A model generated the notes under the pieces. The model searched no databases and was not told where the DNA came from. It worked only from the letters and a program-made list of their open reading frames with translations. From Bacteroidia bacterium (GTDB lineage: Bacteria > Bacteroidota > Bacteroidia > J057): a stretch of 64,000 nucleotides of DNA. The stretch is taken from the NCBI GenBank assembly GCA_041391665.1, contig JAWKNO010000003.1, positions 868,001 to 932,000 of the forward strand. Direction: 5' to 3'. Of the stretch, positions 36,552 through 44,343 are shown piece after piece. How positions within the stretch are numbered: position 1 is the first letter of the stretch; each line of letters opens with the position of its first letter. The translations under genes were made by a program, and so were the position numbers.

Positions 36552-37603
36552 AGAAAATACTTCTTATTGAAGACAATCCGGATATGCGGGAAAATACCGC
36601 TGAAATCCTCGAACTCGCAAGTTATGATGTGTTGACAGCTGAAAATGGAAAAGCAGGTGTAAAACTTGCCCAGGATAATATGCCCGATCTGATTATTTGC
36701 GATATCATGATGCCAGAGCTGGACGGGTACGGCGTTTTACACATGTTGAGCCGCAATACAAAAACGGCAGGAATTCCCTTTATTTTCCTCACCGCAAAAG
36801 CTGAAAAAACTGACTTCAGAAAAGGAATGAACCTGGGCGCAGATGATTATATCACCAAACCCTTTGATGAGTTGGAGCTCCTTGATGCCATAGAAATGAG
36901 GCTCAAAAAACATGAATCTCTGCATAAGGACGTCGAAAGAGATATTGAAGGGATCAATAAATTTATTGATGAAGCCAGAGGCATGTCTGCCCTCGAAGAG
37001 CTTTCCAAAAATCAGGAGTCCAGAATTTACAGAGAGAAGGACATCATTTTTTCAGAAGGAAGGCACCCCCATGGTCTTTGGTTTATCAACAGTGGAAAAG
37101 TAAAAACCTACCGCACAAACGAAGACGCAAAAGAATACATTACAGGACTTTACAAACAGGGGGATTTTATGGGTTATACGGCCCTGCTTCAGGATGCGCC
37201 TTATACAGAGTCGGCTACGGCATTGGAAGACACAGAAGTATTGCTGATTCCGCGTGAAGACTTTTTTTCGCTGATGTACAACAATCGCGATGTTTCCCAT
37301 AAATTTATCAAACTTTTATCTCACGACCTCGACGAAAAAGAAGATCAATTGCTTCACCTCGCTTATGATACGGTAAGGAAAAGAGTAGCAGATGCCCTGT
37401 TGCTGTTACAAAAGAGATATCAGGAGGAACAAGGCACATTTGCGATGCCTATTTCCAGAGAAAATCTGGCCAGCCTGGTTGGCTCTTCCAAAGAATGTGT
37501 GATCAGGGTTCTTTCAGAATTTAAATCTGAAAATATCATTGAAACGCGAAAAAGCGAGATCAGAATCCTTGACTCTGACAAACTGGGGCAAATCAGATAC
37601 TAG
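36548..37603 (+). CDS. Receiver domain fused to a CRP/FNR-type transcription factor
   Basis: 351 residues. Residues 1-118 are a CheY-like receiver (ED at 8-9, phospho-acceptor Asp52 in ICDIMMPELDG, FLTAKAE, TKPFDE). A helical linker leads to a cyclic-nucleotide-binding-type beta roll (about 160-270: REKDIIFSEGRHPHGLWFINSGKVKTY) and a Crp-type helix-turn-helix (about 295-345: ISRENLASLVGSSKECVIRVLSEF). The recognition helix keeps the Glu and Arg that read TGA half-sites in CRP and FNR. No FNR-type iron-sulfur Cys set is present, so signal input is probably by phosphorylation from the FixL-like kinase. This merges the FixJ and FixK roles in one chain. Confidence 0.9.
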   Translation: MKKILLIEDNPDMRENTAEILELASYDVLTAENGKAGVKLAQDNMPDLIICDIMMPELDGYGVLHMLSRNTKTAGIPFIFLTAKAEKTDFRKGMNLGADDYITKPFDELELLDAIEMRLKKHESLHKDVERDIEGINKFIDEARGMSALEELSKNQESRIYREKDIIFSEGRHPHGLWFINSGKVKTYRTNEDAKEYITGLYKQGDFMGYTALLQDAPYTESATALEDTEVLLIPREDFFSLMYNNRDVSHKFIKLLSHDLDEKEDQLLHLAYDTVRKRVADALLLLQKRYQEEQGTFAMPISRENLASLVGSSKECVIRVLSEFKSENIIETRKSEIRILDSDKLGQIRY

Positions 37604-37624
37604 TTTTTTTTCTGCAACTGATAT

Positions 37625-37662
37625 AAAAAAAGTCATCCGTGAAACAACGGATGACTTTTTTT
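37625..37662. terminator. Bidirectional intrinsic terminator
   Basis: AGTCATCCGT and ACGGATGACT form a 10-bp stem with a short loop; A-run on the left, T-run on the right. It separates the regulator gene from the convergent multicopper oxidase gene. Confidence 0.9.
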
Positions 37663-37690
37663 ATTCACTCAGTGATTTATCCGGAAAAGC

Positions 37691-40033
37691 CTATACCTTC
37701 TGCATTTTTTCAGCAGCTACGACTTTACCATTGGCGACCATCTGGCAAATGTACAAGCCTGAAGAAAGCGCTCTTCCCATAGAATCGGTACCATTCCATT
37801 TGATTTCGTGGATACCGGTGGCAAAGGAAGCTTTCCCCATAGTATGCACTAATCTACCCTGAATGTCGAGAATTCGAATATCGACCGTACTTTCCTCTGG
37901 CAGGTTAAAGCTAATCATCGTATAGTCCTGGAAGGGATTTGGGTAATTAGCTACTTTGAAGGATGTAACCTCTTCACCAGCAAGACGTGCTGCAGCAGGA
38001 ACAGGCAGTGGTCCCACATGATAAGGACGCATCATCTCGTGATCTTCATGAGACAAGATATGACAATGCCATACATATCGCCCGGGCAAATCAAATTTGG
38101 CTTTAATACGGGTAACCTGACCAGGATACATCAATGCCGTATCTTTGGGACCACCCAATTCATTGGGGGCGACACCTGCGCCTTCCACATAAGGATCTTC
38201 CGAAATGATTTCCGCGATTCGTTTTGAACCACCTTCCATCATATCAAAATTTGCCGGATCTTCGGGGTTTACAGGATTTGGTTCTACCGCCCCTCCTACA
38301 AAGTTTCGCCTTCCTTTGATTTCAAAGGAGACTAAATGCAGGTGAATGGGGTGAACATCCATTGTCGCGTTGTAAACGTCCCATTCTTCCACATCGTTTT
38401 TCATCGGATTTTCAGTGATGGCTTCATCCCAAAGCAGAGATCCATTAAGTGGTGAGGCCGGATCATAAATACCCAGCTGCGGCCTTAAACGACCATACTG
38501 ATCATTGCCTTCGAAAAGAACAAGCTTCCGCACAACCTTTGGAGCACCTGATACCACGAATGGTCCTGAAGCACGGAGTTTTTTGCCTGGATTAAAATTG
38601 TCAGGAATTGCCGTGTTTAGCACCTCATTCACATCAAATGCCATAATCTGACCGGTGGTATTAGGATCGGCAGGAGGTACGATGCCACCCATACCATCGC
38701 TGTTGGTACCATCAGGATTTAAGCCCTTAAATGGTTCGTCAGGAGCAGTATTTTTCATGATCACCCGGGATCCAAAAGGAATACCTGCCTGTGCAAAATC
38801 AATCACAATATCATGGCGCTCACCAGGTCCCATGATCAGACTGGTTAGCGGTACCGCGTTGGGCAGTAATCCGTCATCTGTACCAACCTGGTAAAATGGC
38901 AGTGGCGTTTCATCCCCATCAAGCGTAAACTTGAACACATAAAAGCGTGAATCGGATCCATTAAGCAGACGGAAGCGATAGTTGCGGGGCTCTACATCCA
39001 TTTTTGGCCAGGTAACGCCATTGACCAGAATATGGTCTCCAAAAAATTCGGTCAGGATACTGGGACCGTTTATATTTGGAGGGGTTGCGCCTTCGCCTTC
39101 AATGAAGTCTTCCCAGCTTGGATCATCCGGAAATGCGGGGAAATAAAACTGTCCGTTGTCATCAAACATCTTATCCTGGATAGCAAATGCAGCTTCGTAT
39201 GGGAAAGCGGGCAGTTTCAACGGGTTATTTGTTTTCCCTGTATCTTTTGTATCGCGAACGATATAAAATCCTGCAAGGCCGGCATAGACATTCACACGGG
39301 TAATACCGAGGGCATGATCATGATACCAGAGTGTTCCTGCTTCCTGATCATTGTCATACACATACTCTTCCTGCACCCAACGTGGGCCGACGACAGCAAA
39401 GTCAGGCGTGAACCAGAATTCAGGCAGCCCATCAAAATCTGAGCAAGTATGGCCTCCATGAACGTGAGGAACCAGAGGTACACCATGTGTCTGAAGCGTG
39501 TAATTTGTGCCCATCATTTTGTTGATATGGCCAAAAGCCCAGTGAACCGAATCATCTGTGGGCAGAAAATGTGGCAAAGGACTTCCGGAATTATCCATTA
39601 ATTTGTTATACCACTTGATCCGGGACTGCCGATTTTTCTTAATTTCAATCGTTTTACCAGGATAAGAAGGGGTGGAAGCACTGTCACCATATCCCCACGC
39701 CGTTGATACTGTACCCCATGGAATCTTATTTCCGGGAGTCGAACCTGGTGCTGCTAAGCCCGCATCATGCGAGAACTCATAGGCTCCGATGATATAGCGT
39801 TCAATTGTTTTCTTAGTAGCTTTACTTTTTTTGACGGAAAGGGGTTGGTAAATAAATCCGGGGTCCAGGGCATTGGGCGCAAGATTTTGAAACTTAAACA
39901 TTGCCTGGAAAGCAGGATCGAGCGTTTGTCTTTTCAGCAAATCTGCGAAAAGCTGGGTGGGGGTGAAGCTCAAGGGCAGGGATAGACCTATACCTGCAGC
40001 CGAGCCAATCTTTAAGAAATGTCTCCTTTTCAT
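37691..40033 (-). CDS. Multicopper oxidase with Tat-type signal and T9SS sorting domain
   Basis: 780 residues. The N-terminus MKRRHFLKIGSAAGIG is a twin-arginine signal (RR-x-F-L-K). Copper ligands appear in order: HVHGGHT (about 190), WYHDHALGI (about 237), HPIHLHLVSF (about 555) and HCHILSHEDHEMMRPY (about 655), so all four coppers of a CotA/bilirubin-oxidase-like laccase can be bound. The last 85 residues are a T9SS type A sorting domain (VANYPNPFQDYTMISF ... SSGLYICQMVANG). It oxidises phenolics, bilins or metal ions with O2, at the surface or outside. It is surrounded by redox-linked Usp genes. Confidence 0.92.
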   Translation of the reverse strand: MKRRHFLKIGSAAGIGLSLPLSFTPTQLFADLLKRQTLDPAFQAMFKFQNLAPNALDPGFIYQPLSVKKSKATKKTIERYIIGAYEFSHDAGLAAPGSTPGNKIPWGTVSTAWGYGDSASTPSYPGKTIEIKKNRQSRIKWYNKLMDNSGSPLPHFLPTDDSVHWAFGHINKMMGTNYTLQTHGVPLVPHVHGGHTCSDFDGLPEFWFTPDFAVVGPRWVQEEYVYDNDQEAGTLWYHDHALGITRVNVYAGLAGFYIVRDTKDTGKTNNPLKLPAFPYEAAFAIQDKMFDDNGQFYFPAFPDDPSWEDFIEGEGATPPNINGPSILTEFFGDHILVNGVTWPKMDVEPRNYRFRLLNGSDSRFYVFKFTLDGDETPLPFYQVGTDDGLLPNAVPLTSLIMGPGERHDIVIDFAQAGIPFGSRVIMKNTAPDEPFKGLNPDGTNSDGMGGIVPPADPNTTGQIMAFDVNEVLNTAIPDNFNPGKKLRASGPFVVSGAPKVVRKLVLFEGNDQYGRLRPQLGIYDPASPLNGSLLWDEAITENPMKNDVEEWDVYNATMDVHPIHLHLVSFEIKGRRNFVGGAVEPNPVNPEDPANFDMMEGGSKRIAEIISEDPYVEGAGVAPNELGGPKDTALMYPGQVTRIKAKFDLPGRYVWHCHILSHEDHEMMRPYHVGPLPVPAAARLAGEEVTSFKVANYPNPFQDYTMISFNLPEESTVDIRILDIQGRLVHTMGKASFATGIHEIKWNGTDSMGRALSSGLYICQMVANGKVVAAEKMQKV

Positions 40034-40225
40034 TGCAAATGGGGGTAAAAAATTTCACACAATAAAACATACAGCTGGCAATAAATACCAGTGGTTCATA
40101 ACAGGATTAAAAAAGAATATTGCAAACAATTGCGATTTTACAGAAGAATAAGAAGATGTTTGCCTGGGAAGTACTTATACTCGTAAATACGTATTATGAA
40201 GTTAAGAAAATATTTTTAAATTCTC

Positions 40226-40233
40226 CAAATATA
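40226..40233 (-). promoter_or_regulatory. Candidate -7 box of the multicopper oxidase gene
   Basis: On the minus strand TATATTTG fits TAnnTTTG. It is the only exact match between the oxidase start and the TGAC palindrome; the region is AT-rich, so chance is possible. Confidence 0.35.
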
Positions 40234-40421
40234 ACAACATGAAAATATGAAAATATACGAATAAACTAATCTCTCTGAAGACTACGCTTTCTTTGTTGAA
40301 AGCTGAATGAATCGAACGAATATAAGTATGCAGGAATAAGGGAAAAGCCAGAATAATTATGTTTCATAGGCTTTATATTTTGTTATGCAACTAAATTGAC
40401 ATATTTTAATTTTTTGCTAAA

Positions 40422-40433
40422 TGACATTTGTCA
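40422..40433. promoter_or_regulatory. TGAC-N4-GTCA palindrome upstream of the multicopper oxidase
   Basis: TGACATTTGTCA, second of three such sites in a 9.3-kb stretch. It is about 390 bases from the oxidase start, farther than usual for an activator, so it may act from a distance or on an unseen transcript. Confidence 0.5.
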
Positions 40434-40459
40434 GTTTAGAACATGATTTATTTCAAAAG

Positions 40460-40487
40460 AAAAAAAGGGAGACCTCAATGCCTCCCC
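40460..40487 (-). terminator. Terminator of the fourth Usp gene
   Basis: On the minus strand GGGAG ... CTCCC (40467-40486) is followed by a run of T (the A-run at 40459-40466). The stem is short. Confidence 0.55.
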
Positions 40488-40502
40488 AAAAATAAATTTT
40501 TA

Positions 40503-41318
40503 CTAAAGATGGAATACCAATACCGGTGTCACCGAGTAATAAGCCATCTCTTTTGCCATACTTTTGCCCCACATATCATGGTGATGTGAGAGAATAGCGA
40601 TTACTTCTGCATGGGTGTGATTTACAAAAATCTGTAAACCTGAAATGATATCTGTATGGGTAAACTGGTAGATTCCAACCTCCTGTTGCTGTCCATGAAG
40701 CTCATAAACCTGTTCAATAGAAGAAAAATTCAGGACGTTTGCATTTTCACCTTTTTCTTCGATATGGACAAAACTGATTTTTGCCCCCAGGGTTTCGGCG
40801 AAGTTTAGCAGTGTATCCAGTCCTCCGATTTCTTCTTCCTTCAGGGTAGTTCCAAATACGATATTTTTGATTTCATGGTACACGGCACTTTCAGGAACAG
40901 CCATGACCGGGCACCGGGATTTGAGTACGACCTGCCCGGTGACACTGCCAAATACTTTGGAATCCGCACTTTCAATTCCCTGTGTACCCATCACAAGCAG
41001 GTCTGCATCGTTACTCATGCGAACAATTTCGGAAACCGGATTACCGGACCGAAGCTCAATTTCCACATCTACATTACCACCCAGGCGAACCTGAACTTCC
41101 TGTTCGTAAGCTTTAAATTTTTCCAGTGCTTCTTCTGTCCGGTCCACGTCAACCAGTTCCAGCCATGAAGGCATTGGATACCGTCCAATATCTGGTTTGG
41201 GAGGTATCACATGAACCAAAACAAGCGTAGCCCTAAACTTACCGGCGAGTTGCAGGGCATACTCAAACGCATTGTGCGCTGCCGGAGAAAAGTCAGTAGG
41301 TACAACAATTTTTTTCAT
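40503..41318 (-). CDS. Universal stress protein, two Usp domains
   Basis: 271 residues, paralogous to the three Usp proteins at 32-35 kb. It has IVVPTDFSPAAHNAFEYALQLAG, LLVMGTQGIESADSKVFGSVTGQVVLKSRCPVMAVP, then a second domain (IKNIVFGTTLKEEEI ... IAILSHHHDMWGKSMAKEMAYY). Its leader is unusual: a perfect 10-bp hairpin ends at the base before the ATG, and a TGAC-N4-GTCA palindrome lies 56 bases upstream, so both transcriptional and translational control are likely. Confidence 0.92.
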   Translation of the reverse strand: MKKIVVPTDFSPAAHNAFEYALQLAGKFRATLVLVHVIPPKPDIGRYPMPSWLELVDVDRTEEALEKFKAYEQEVQVRLGGNVDVEIELRSGNPVSEIVRMSNDADLLVMGTQGIESADSKVFGSVTGQVVLKSRCPVMAVPESAVYHEIKNIVFGTTLKEEEIGGLDTLLNFAETLGAKISFVHIEEKGENANVLNFSSIEQVYELHGQQQEVGIYQFTHTDIISGLQIFVNHTHAEVIAILSHHHDMWGKSMAKEMAYYSVTPVLVFHL

Positions 41319-41344
41319 AGCATCAGGGGTTATGCCCTGATGCT
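41319..41344 (-). promoter_or_regulatory. Leader hairpin abutting the Usp start codon
   Basis: On the minus strand AGCATCAGGG, loop CATAAC, CCCTGATGCT, then directly ATG. The stem is a perfect 10 bp and occupies the whole ribosome-binding region. It has no T-tract, so it is not a terminator. Confidence 0.65.
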
Positions 41345-41373
41345 AAATTGAGTCATCTAAGGCTACCGCCCAA

Positions 41374-41385
41374 TGACATGGGTCA
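41374..41385. promoter_or_regulatory. TGAC-N4-GTCA palindrome upstream of the Usp gene
   Basis: TGACATGGGTCA, third copy of the element. It is centred 61-62 bases upstream of the Usp start codon, in the gap after fabG. Confidence 0.6.
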
Positions 41386-41403
41386 ACAAGTAAAGTGATT
41401 TTC

Positions 41404-42153
41404 TCAGGCCATCACCATTCCACCGTCCACATTAAATACCTGGCCAGTGATATAGGAAGACATGTCGGAAGCGAGAAATACACAGAGGTTTGCCACATCT
41501 AAGACTTCGCCGGCACGTTTCAACGGAATATTTTCCAGCCATGCTGCCAGCTCCTTTTCCGGCAGTTCTGCCGTCATTTCTGTAGCGATAAAGCCCGGCG
41601 CAACGACATTGGCGCGAATACCCCGGGATCCCACTTCGCGGGCCAGAGATTTGGTAAAACCAATCATCCCCGCTTTAGAAGCTGCATAATTTGCCTGTCC
41701 GGCATTTCCCTGAAGACCTACGACCGAGCTGATATTAATAAAACTTCCACTGCGTTTGCGAAGCATGGAGCGCAACGCCGCTTTGGTTGTATAAAATACG
41801 CTATTGAGGTTGGTATGAATGACATTATTCCACTGCTCTTCGCTCATACGAAGCAGCAGATTGTCTTGTGTGATGCCAGCATTATTGACAACGACATCCA
41901 GTTGACCAAACTGTTCAAAAATATCATCCACCACTTTTTGAATTACTGCGGCATCGGCTGCATCGGCCTGAAAAGAGAGGGTTTTGACCCCCAGGCTGGC
42001 GAGATAATCTTCCAATTCTTTCGCCTTTTCAGCGGAGGCGCGATAAGTGAAAGCTACGTTGGCACCCTGGCGGGCAAATTCTTCTGCAATGGCTTTTCCG
42101 ATTCCCCGGGTTGCCCCGGTGATCAGCGCCGTTTTTCCTTCGAGTAATTTCAT
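41404..42153 (-). CDS. fabG: 3-oxoacyl-[acyl-carrier-protein] reductase
   Basis: 249 residues, the normal FabG length. The Rossmann TGATRGIG (13-20), NNAG (90-93), and catalytic Ser142/Tyr156/Lys160 in INISSVVGLQGNAGQANYAASK are all intact, and the C-terminal FNVDGGMVMA is standard. It reduces 3-oxoacyl-ACP with NADPH in fatty acid elongation in the cytoplasm. It lies 39 bases downstream of the PyrR-like gene on the same strand. The family also contains FabG-like reductases for other substrates, but identity to the housekeeping form looks high. Confidence 0.93.
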   Translation of the reverse strand: MKLLEGKTALITGATRGIGKAIAEEFARQGANVAFTYRASAEKAKELEDYLASLGVKTLSFQADAADAAVIQKVVDDIFEQFGQLDVVVNNAGITQDNLLLRMSEEQWNNVIHTNLNSVFYTTKAALRSMLRKRSGSFINISSVVGLQGNAGQANYAASKAGMIGFTKSLAREVGSRGIRANVVAPGFIATEMTAELPEKELAAWLENIPLKRAGEVLDVANLCVFLASDMSSYITGQVFNVDGGMVMA

Positions 42154-42192
42154 ATAAAGCTGTAGTTAATCTTTGGGGCGAATATAAAAGTT

Positions 42193-42705
42193 TTATAGTA
42201 AATAAACGGAAACCTCCTTTTTTTCCACGTCGGCTACAAAGGATACATGTTGCTGGAGTGTGGTCGCAAGCTCCATACCGATAAAGTCGGCAGAAACCGG
42301 CACCAGTCTGTGGCCGCGATCGATCATTACGGCAACCTGAATAGTACGGGGATTTGCCTGAAAGAGAATGGACACCACATGCAACATGGTAGCGCCACTG
42401 TACAACACGTCGTCAACGACGACAACAGCCTTTTGCGTCAGACTTTCTATATCTTCAGAAAGACTTACCCCAATCCCGGGGGATTCGGAGCGGTCCAACT
42501 GTGCTTTTACCAAAATGATCTCGATGCTACTGAGTGTCCGAAGGTAAGTGACAAGCTCTTCAGCCAAAAAACCGCCCCTTTCGTCAATACCGATTACATA
42601 AATTTCTTTCTCCAGATAATTTGCTTCATATATCTGATAGGCCATTCTTTTGAGCCTGGCAAAAATGGCCGGTTGATCGAGAATTTTTACTTTGGTTACT
42701 GACAT
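42193..42705 (-). CDS. PyrR-like phosphoribosyltransferase
   Basis: 170 residues. The PRPP loop VVVVDDVLYSGATMLH (about 92-107), YVIGIDERGGFLAEEL near residue 40 and MIDRGHRLVPVSADFIGMELATT near the C-terminus match the PyrR pyrimidine regulator/uracil phosphoribosyltransferase family. The last motif is specific to PyrR rather than hypoxanthine enzymes. In Bacteroidota the RNA-binding attenuation role is not established; it may simply salvage uracil or regulate. An exact -7 box lies about 48 bases upstream. Confidence 0.82.
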   Translation of the reverse strand: MSVTKVKILDQPAIFARLKRMAYQIYEANYLEKEIYVIGIDERGGFLAEELVTYLRTLSSIEIILVKAQLDRSESPGIGVSLSEDIESLTQKAVVVVDDVLYSGATMLHVVSILFQANPRTIQVAVMIDRGHRLVPVSADFIGMELATTLQQHVSFVADVEKKEVSVYLL

Positions 42706-42752
42706 AGGATCAGACTATAAAATACAAATTAACACACCAAATAGTGATCTGT

Positions 42753-42760
42753 CAAATGTA
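42753..42760 (-). promoter_or_regulatory. -7 box of the PyrR-like/fabG unit
   Basis: TACATTTG on the minus strand, exact TAnnTTTG match, 48 bases upstream of the PyrR-like start. Confidence 0.45.
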
Positions 42761-42799
42761 AGAAAAAATCTGGCCTGCCGGCAACGAATGTATATGCTA

Positions 42800-43549
42800 T
42801 TACAGGTTATCGAGCAATGCCGCTGCCTTGTCCTGGTAATAATGCCCGGGTTGGCTGACAATTGATTCCAGCTTCGCTCGCGCCTCTGCCAAATTACCTG
42901 CTTTCAGCCAGGCGAGCGATTTATACCACATTGTCTGTTCCGGAACAAATGTTGTTTTCTCCAAAACTTTAGCGCATTCGACAGGGCGATTGAGTTCAAG
43001 CAGCGATATACCCAGAAAAAATGTTGCTTCCGGAAAGGCTAATGTATCGCCATGAATAACCGAGTCATATTGTTCCACTACTGACGCAAAATCTCCTTTT
43101 CGGTAGGAACTGTAATACTGTCGAAGATTGTCGCCGTCGCCCATCGTCTCGGGGGCACGGGGTACCTCATAATAGGCCGCAAAAATATCCTCCGGAGACG
43201 CTTGTTTTTTTCCTAAAATGCTCCAGCCAATCCCTGCGACTGTGACAAGCAACAGTATGATTGCCGCAAGAGAAAGCCATTTTTTTTGCAGAAAAACCGG
43301 ACTTCTTCTTTCTGAAACAATTTCTCGATACAAGTTGCGGAAAACGTCTTTTTCGTCTTCCCTGCCCTTTTGCCAGATCGCATATTTTGCCAAAACCTGA
43401 AGTTGGTACTGCTCATTTAGCTGAGCGTCGGCCTGACAATCTTCCTCAAATTTTGCAGATTCCTGTTGGCTCATTGTCCCCCGGATATAGTTTTCAATCC
43501 GTTGCGTTAATTCTGTATTTTCCGCCGATTCCATATTTTCCGAAATCAA
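42800..43549 (-). CDS. Membrane-anchored TPR protein, likely partner of the sigma factor
   Basis: 249 residues (or 244 from the second ATG). A cytoplasmic N-terminus (about 1-88: ELTQRIENYIRGTMSQQESAKFEEDC, the helical look of zinc-free anti-sigma N-termini) is followed by one membrane helix (about 91-110, LSLAAIILLLVTVAGIGWSI) and a periplasmic TPR-like domain (about 125-249: YYSSYRKGDFASVVEQYDSV, FFLGISLLELNRPVECAKVLEK). Its start overlaps the stop of the sigma factor gene by four bases. The design and coupling suggest it controls that sigma factor, though no classical anti-sigma motif is present. Confidence 0.78.
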   Translation of the reverse strand: MISENMESAENTELTQRIENYIRGTMSQQESAKFEEDCQADAQLNEQYQLQVLAKYAIWQKGREDEKDVFRNLYREIVSERRSPVFLQKKWLSLAAIILLLVTVAGIGWSILGKKQASPEDIFAAYYEVPRAPETMGDGDNLRQYYSSYRKGDFASVVEQYDSVIHGDTLAFPEATFFLGISLLELNRPVECAKVLEKTTFVPEQTMWYKSLAWLKAGNLAEARAKLESIVSQPGHYYQDKAAALLDNL

Positions 43550-44136
43550 GTTGTATGATCTTTTCTTTTTTCCAGCAACTGCCTGATTTTTTGCATGCAG
43601 CGATGTTTCTGGGTAGCCAGGCTGTTGGTATTCTTAAACCCCATCCGCTCCGTCAATTCCTCTACGCCAAAACCGTAATATTCAGATTCAATCAGAATCT
43701 GTCGACATTTTCCACCGATCTTGTCCAGCAAAGAAATTATCTGAGCCATATCTTCCTTTTCGATCAGTTTCAGAAGTACCGTTTTTGATTCTGTACGCAT
43801 ATTGGGCAACAACTCTACCTGATCAATAATAGAAGACGTATTTTTCCTCACACGATCAACACACCGGTTGCAAAAAGATCGGTAAAGATATCCGGCAAGG
43901 TTTCCCTCAGACTGGAAGGCATCCTGTGCAACGCGGTTACAAAGCCCGATAATCGCATCACCATAAGCGTCCACCGCATCTTCTTCGGTAATCCGGTACT
44001 TGCGTTTTCCCTTCCCCACAAAGTCCACATGCCGGCGATAAAGATAGTTGCTAATCCGCTGCCTCGACACCCCGCCGTTTTTGATTCCGGATATAATTTC
44101 CTCATCGGAATAGTGTGGACTGGTTTCATTACGCAT
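43546..44136 (-). CDS. ECF-type RNA polymerase sigma factor
   Basis: 196 residues. Region 2 (about 20-95: VDFVGKGKRKYRITEEDAVDAYGDAIIGL ... FQSEGNLAGYLYRSFCNRCVDRVRK) and region 4 (about 125-190: LDKIGGKCRQILIESEYYGFGVEELTERMGFKNTNSLATQKHRCMQKI) are recognisable, without regions 1 and 3. It directs polymerase to a small regulon, probably in answer to an envelope signal sensed by the coupled TPR membrane protein. Sigma/TPR-anchor pairs next to CHAT-domain genes recur in Saprospiria. An intrinsic terminator hairpin sits in its leader, 78 bases before the start. Confidence 0.9.
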   Translation of the reverse strand: MRNETSPHYSDEEIISGIKNGGVSRQRISNYLYRRHVDFVGKGKRKYRITEEDAVDAYGDAIIGLCNRVAQDAFQSEGNLAGYLYRSFCNRCVDRVRKNTSSIIDQVELLPNMRTESKTVLLKLIEKEDMAQIISLLDKIGGKCRQILIESEYYGFGVEELTERMGFKNTNSLATQKHRCMQKIRQLLEKRKDHTT

Positions 44137-44213
44137 AGGGAGGCAGGGAAAAAAATTATTGAGAAAATTTTGAAAAACGGGTGATTGAAAGTAAAAATAG
44201 TCGTGTAATATAG

Positions 44214-44246
44214 AAAAAAAGCCTCCCGTAGGCCAATACAGGAGGC
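44214..44246 (-). terminator. Intrinsic terminator in the leader of the sigma factor gene
   Basis: On the minus strand GCCTCCTGTA, loop TTGGCC, TACGGGAGGC (10 bp, one wobble), followed by seven T. It points towards the sigma factor gene, with no gene on that strand between it and the divergent start at 44344. It is therefore either a leader attenuator or the end of a short RNA. Confidence 0.8.
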
Positions 44247-44343
44247 AGTAGTGCTGACAATTTTTATTCCTGAACCAGAATTATACAAAGTCAACGATAG
44301 TAAAAATAGTAACTTAAGACGAATAACAAAATCTTTGAGCGGT

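Larger units (their letters stand above)
40034..40502. other. AT-rich intergenic region upstream of the multicopper oxidase
   Basis: No open frame of note on either strand. It holds a candidate -7 box (40226-40233, minus), one TGAC-N4-GTCA palindrome (40422-40433) and the terminator of the Usp gene (40460-40487). A long leader of about 190 bases for the oxidase mRNA would follow from the -7 box. Confidence 0.6.

Noticed and set aside
43848..44294. 148-codon open frame overlapping the sigma factor gene
   Set aside because: It runs through the terminator hairpin, overlaps the better-supported sigma gene in another frame and shows no domain.
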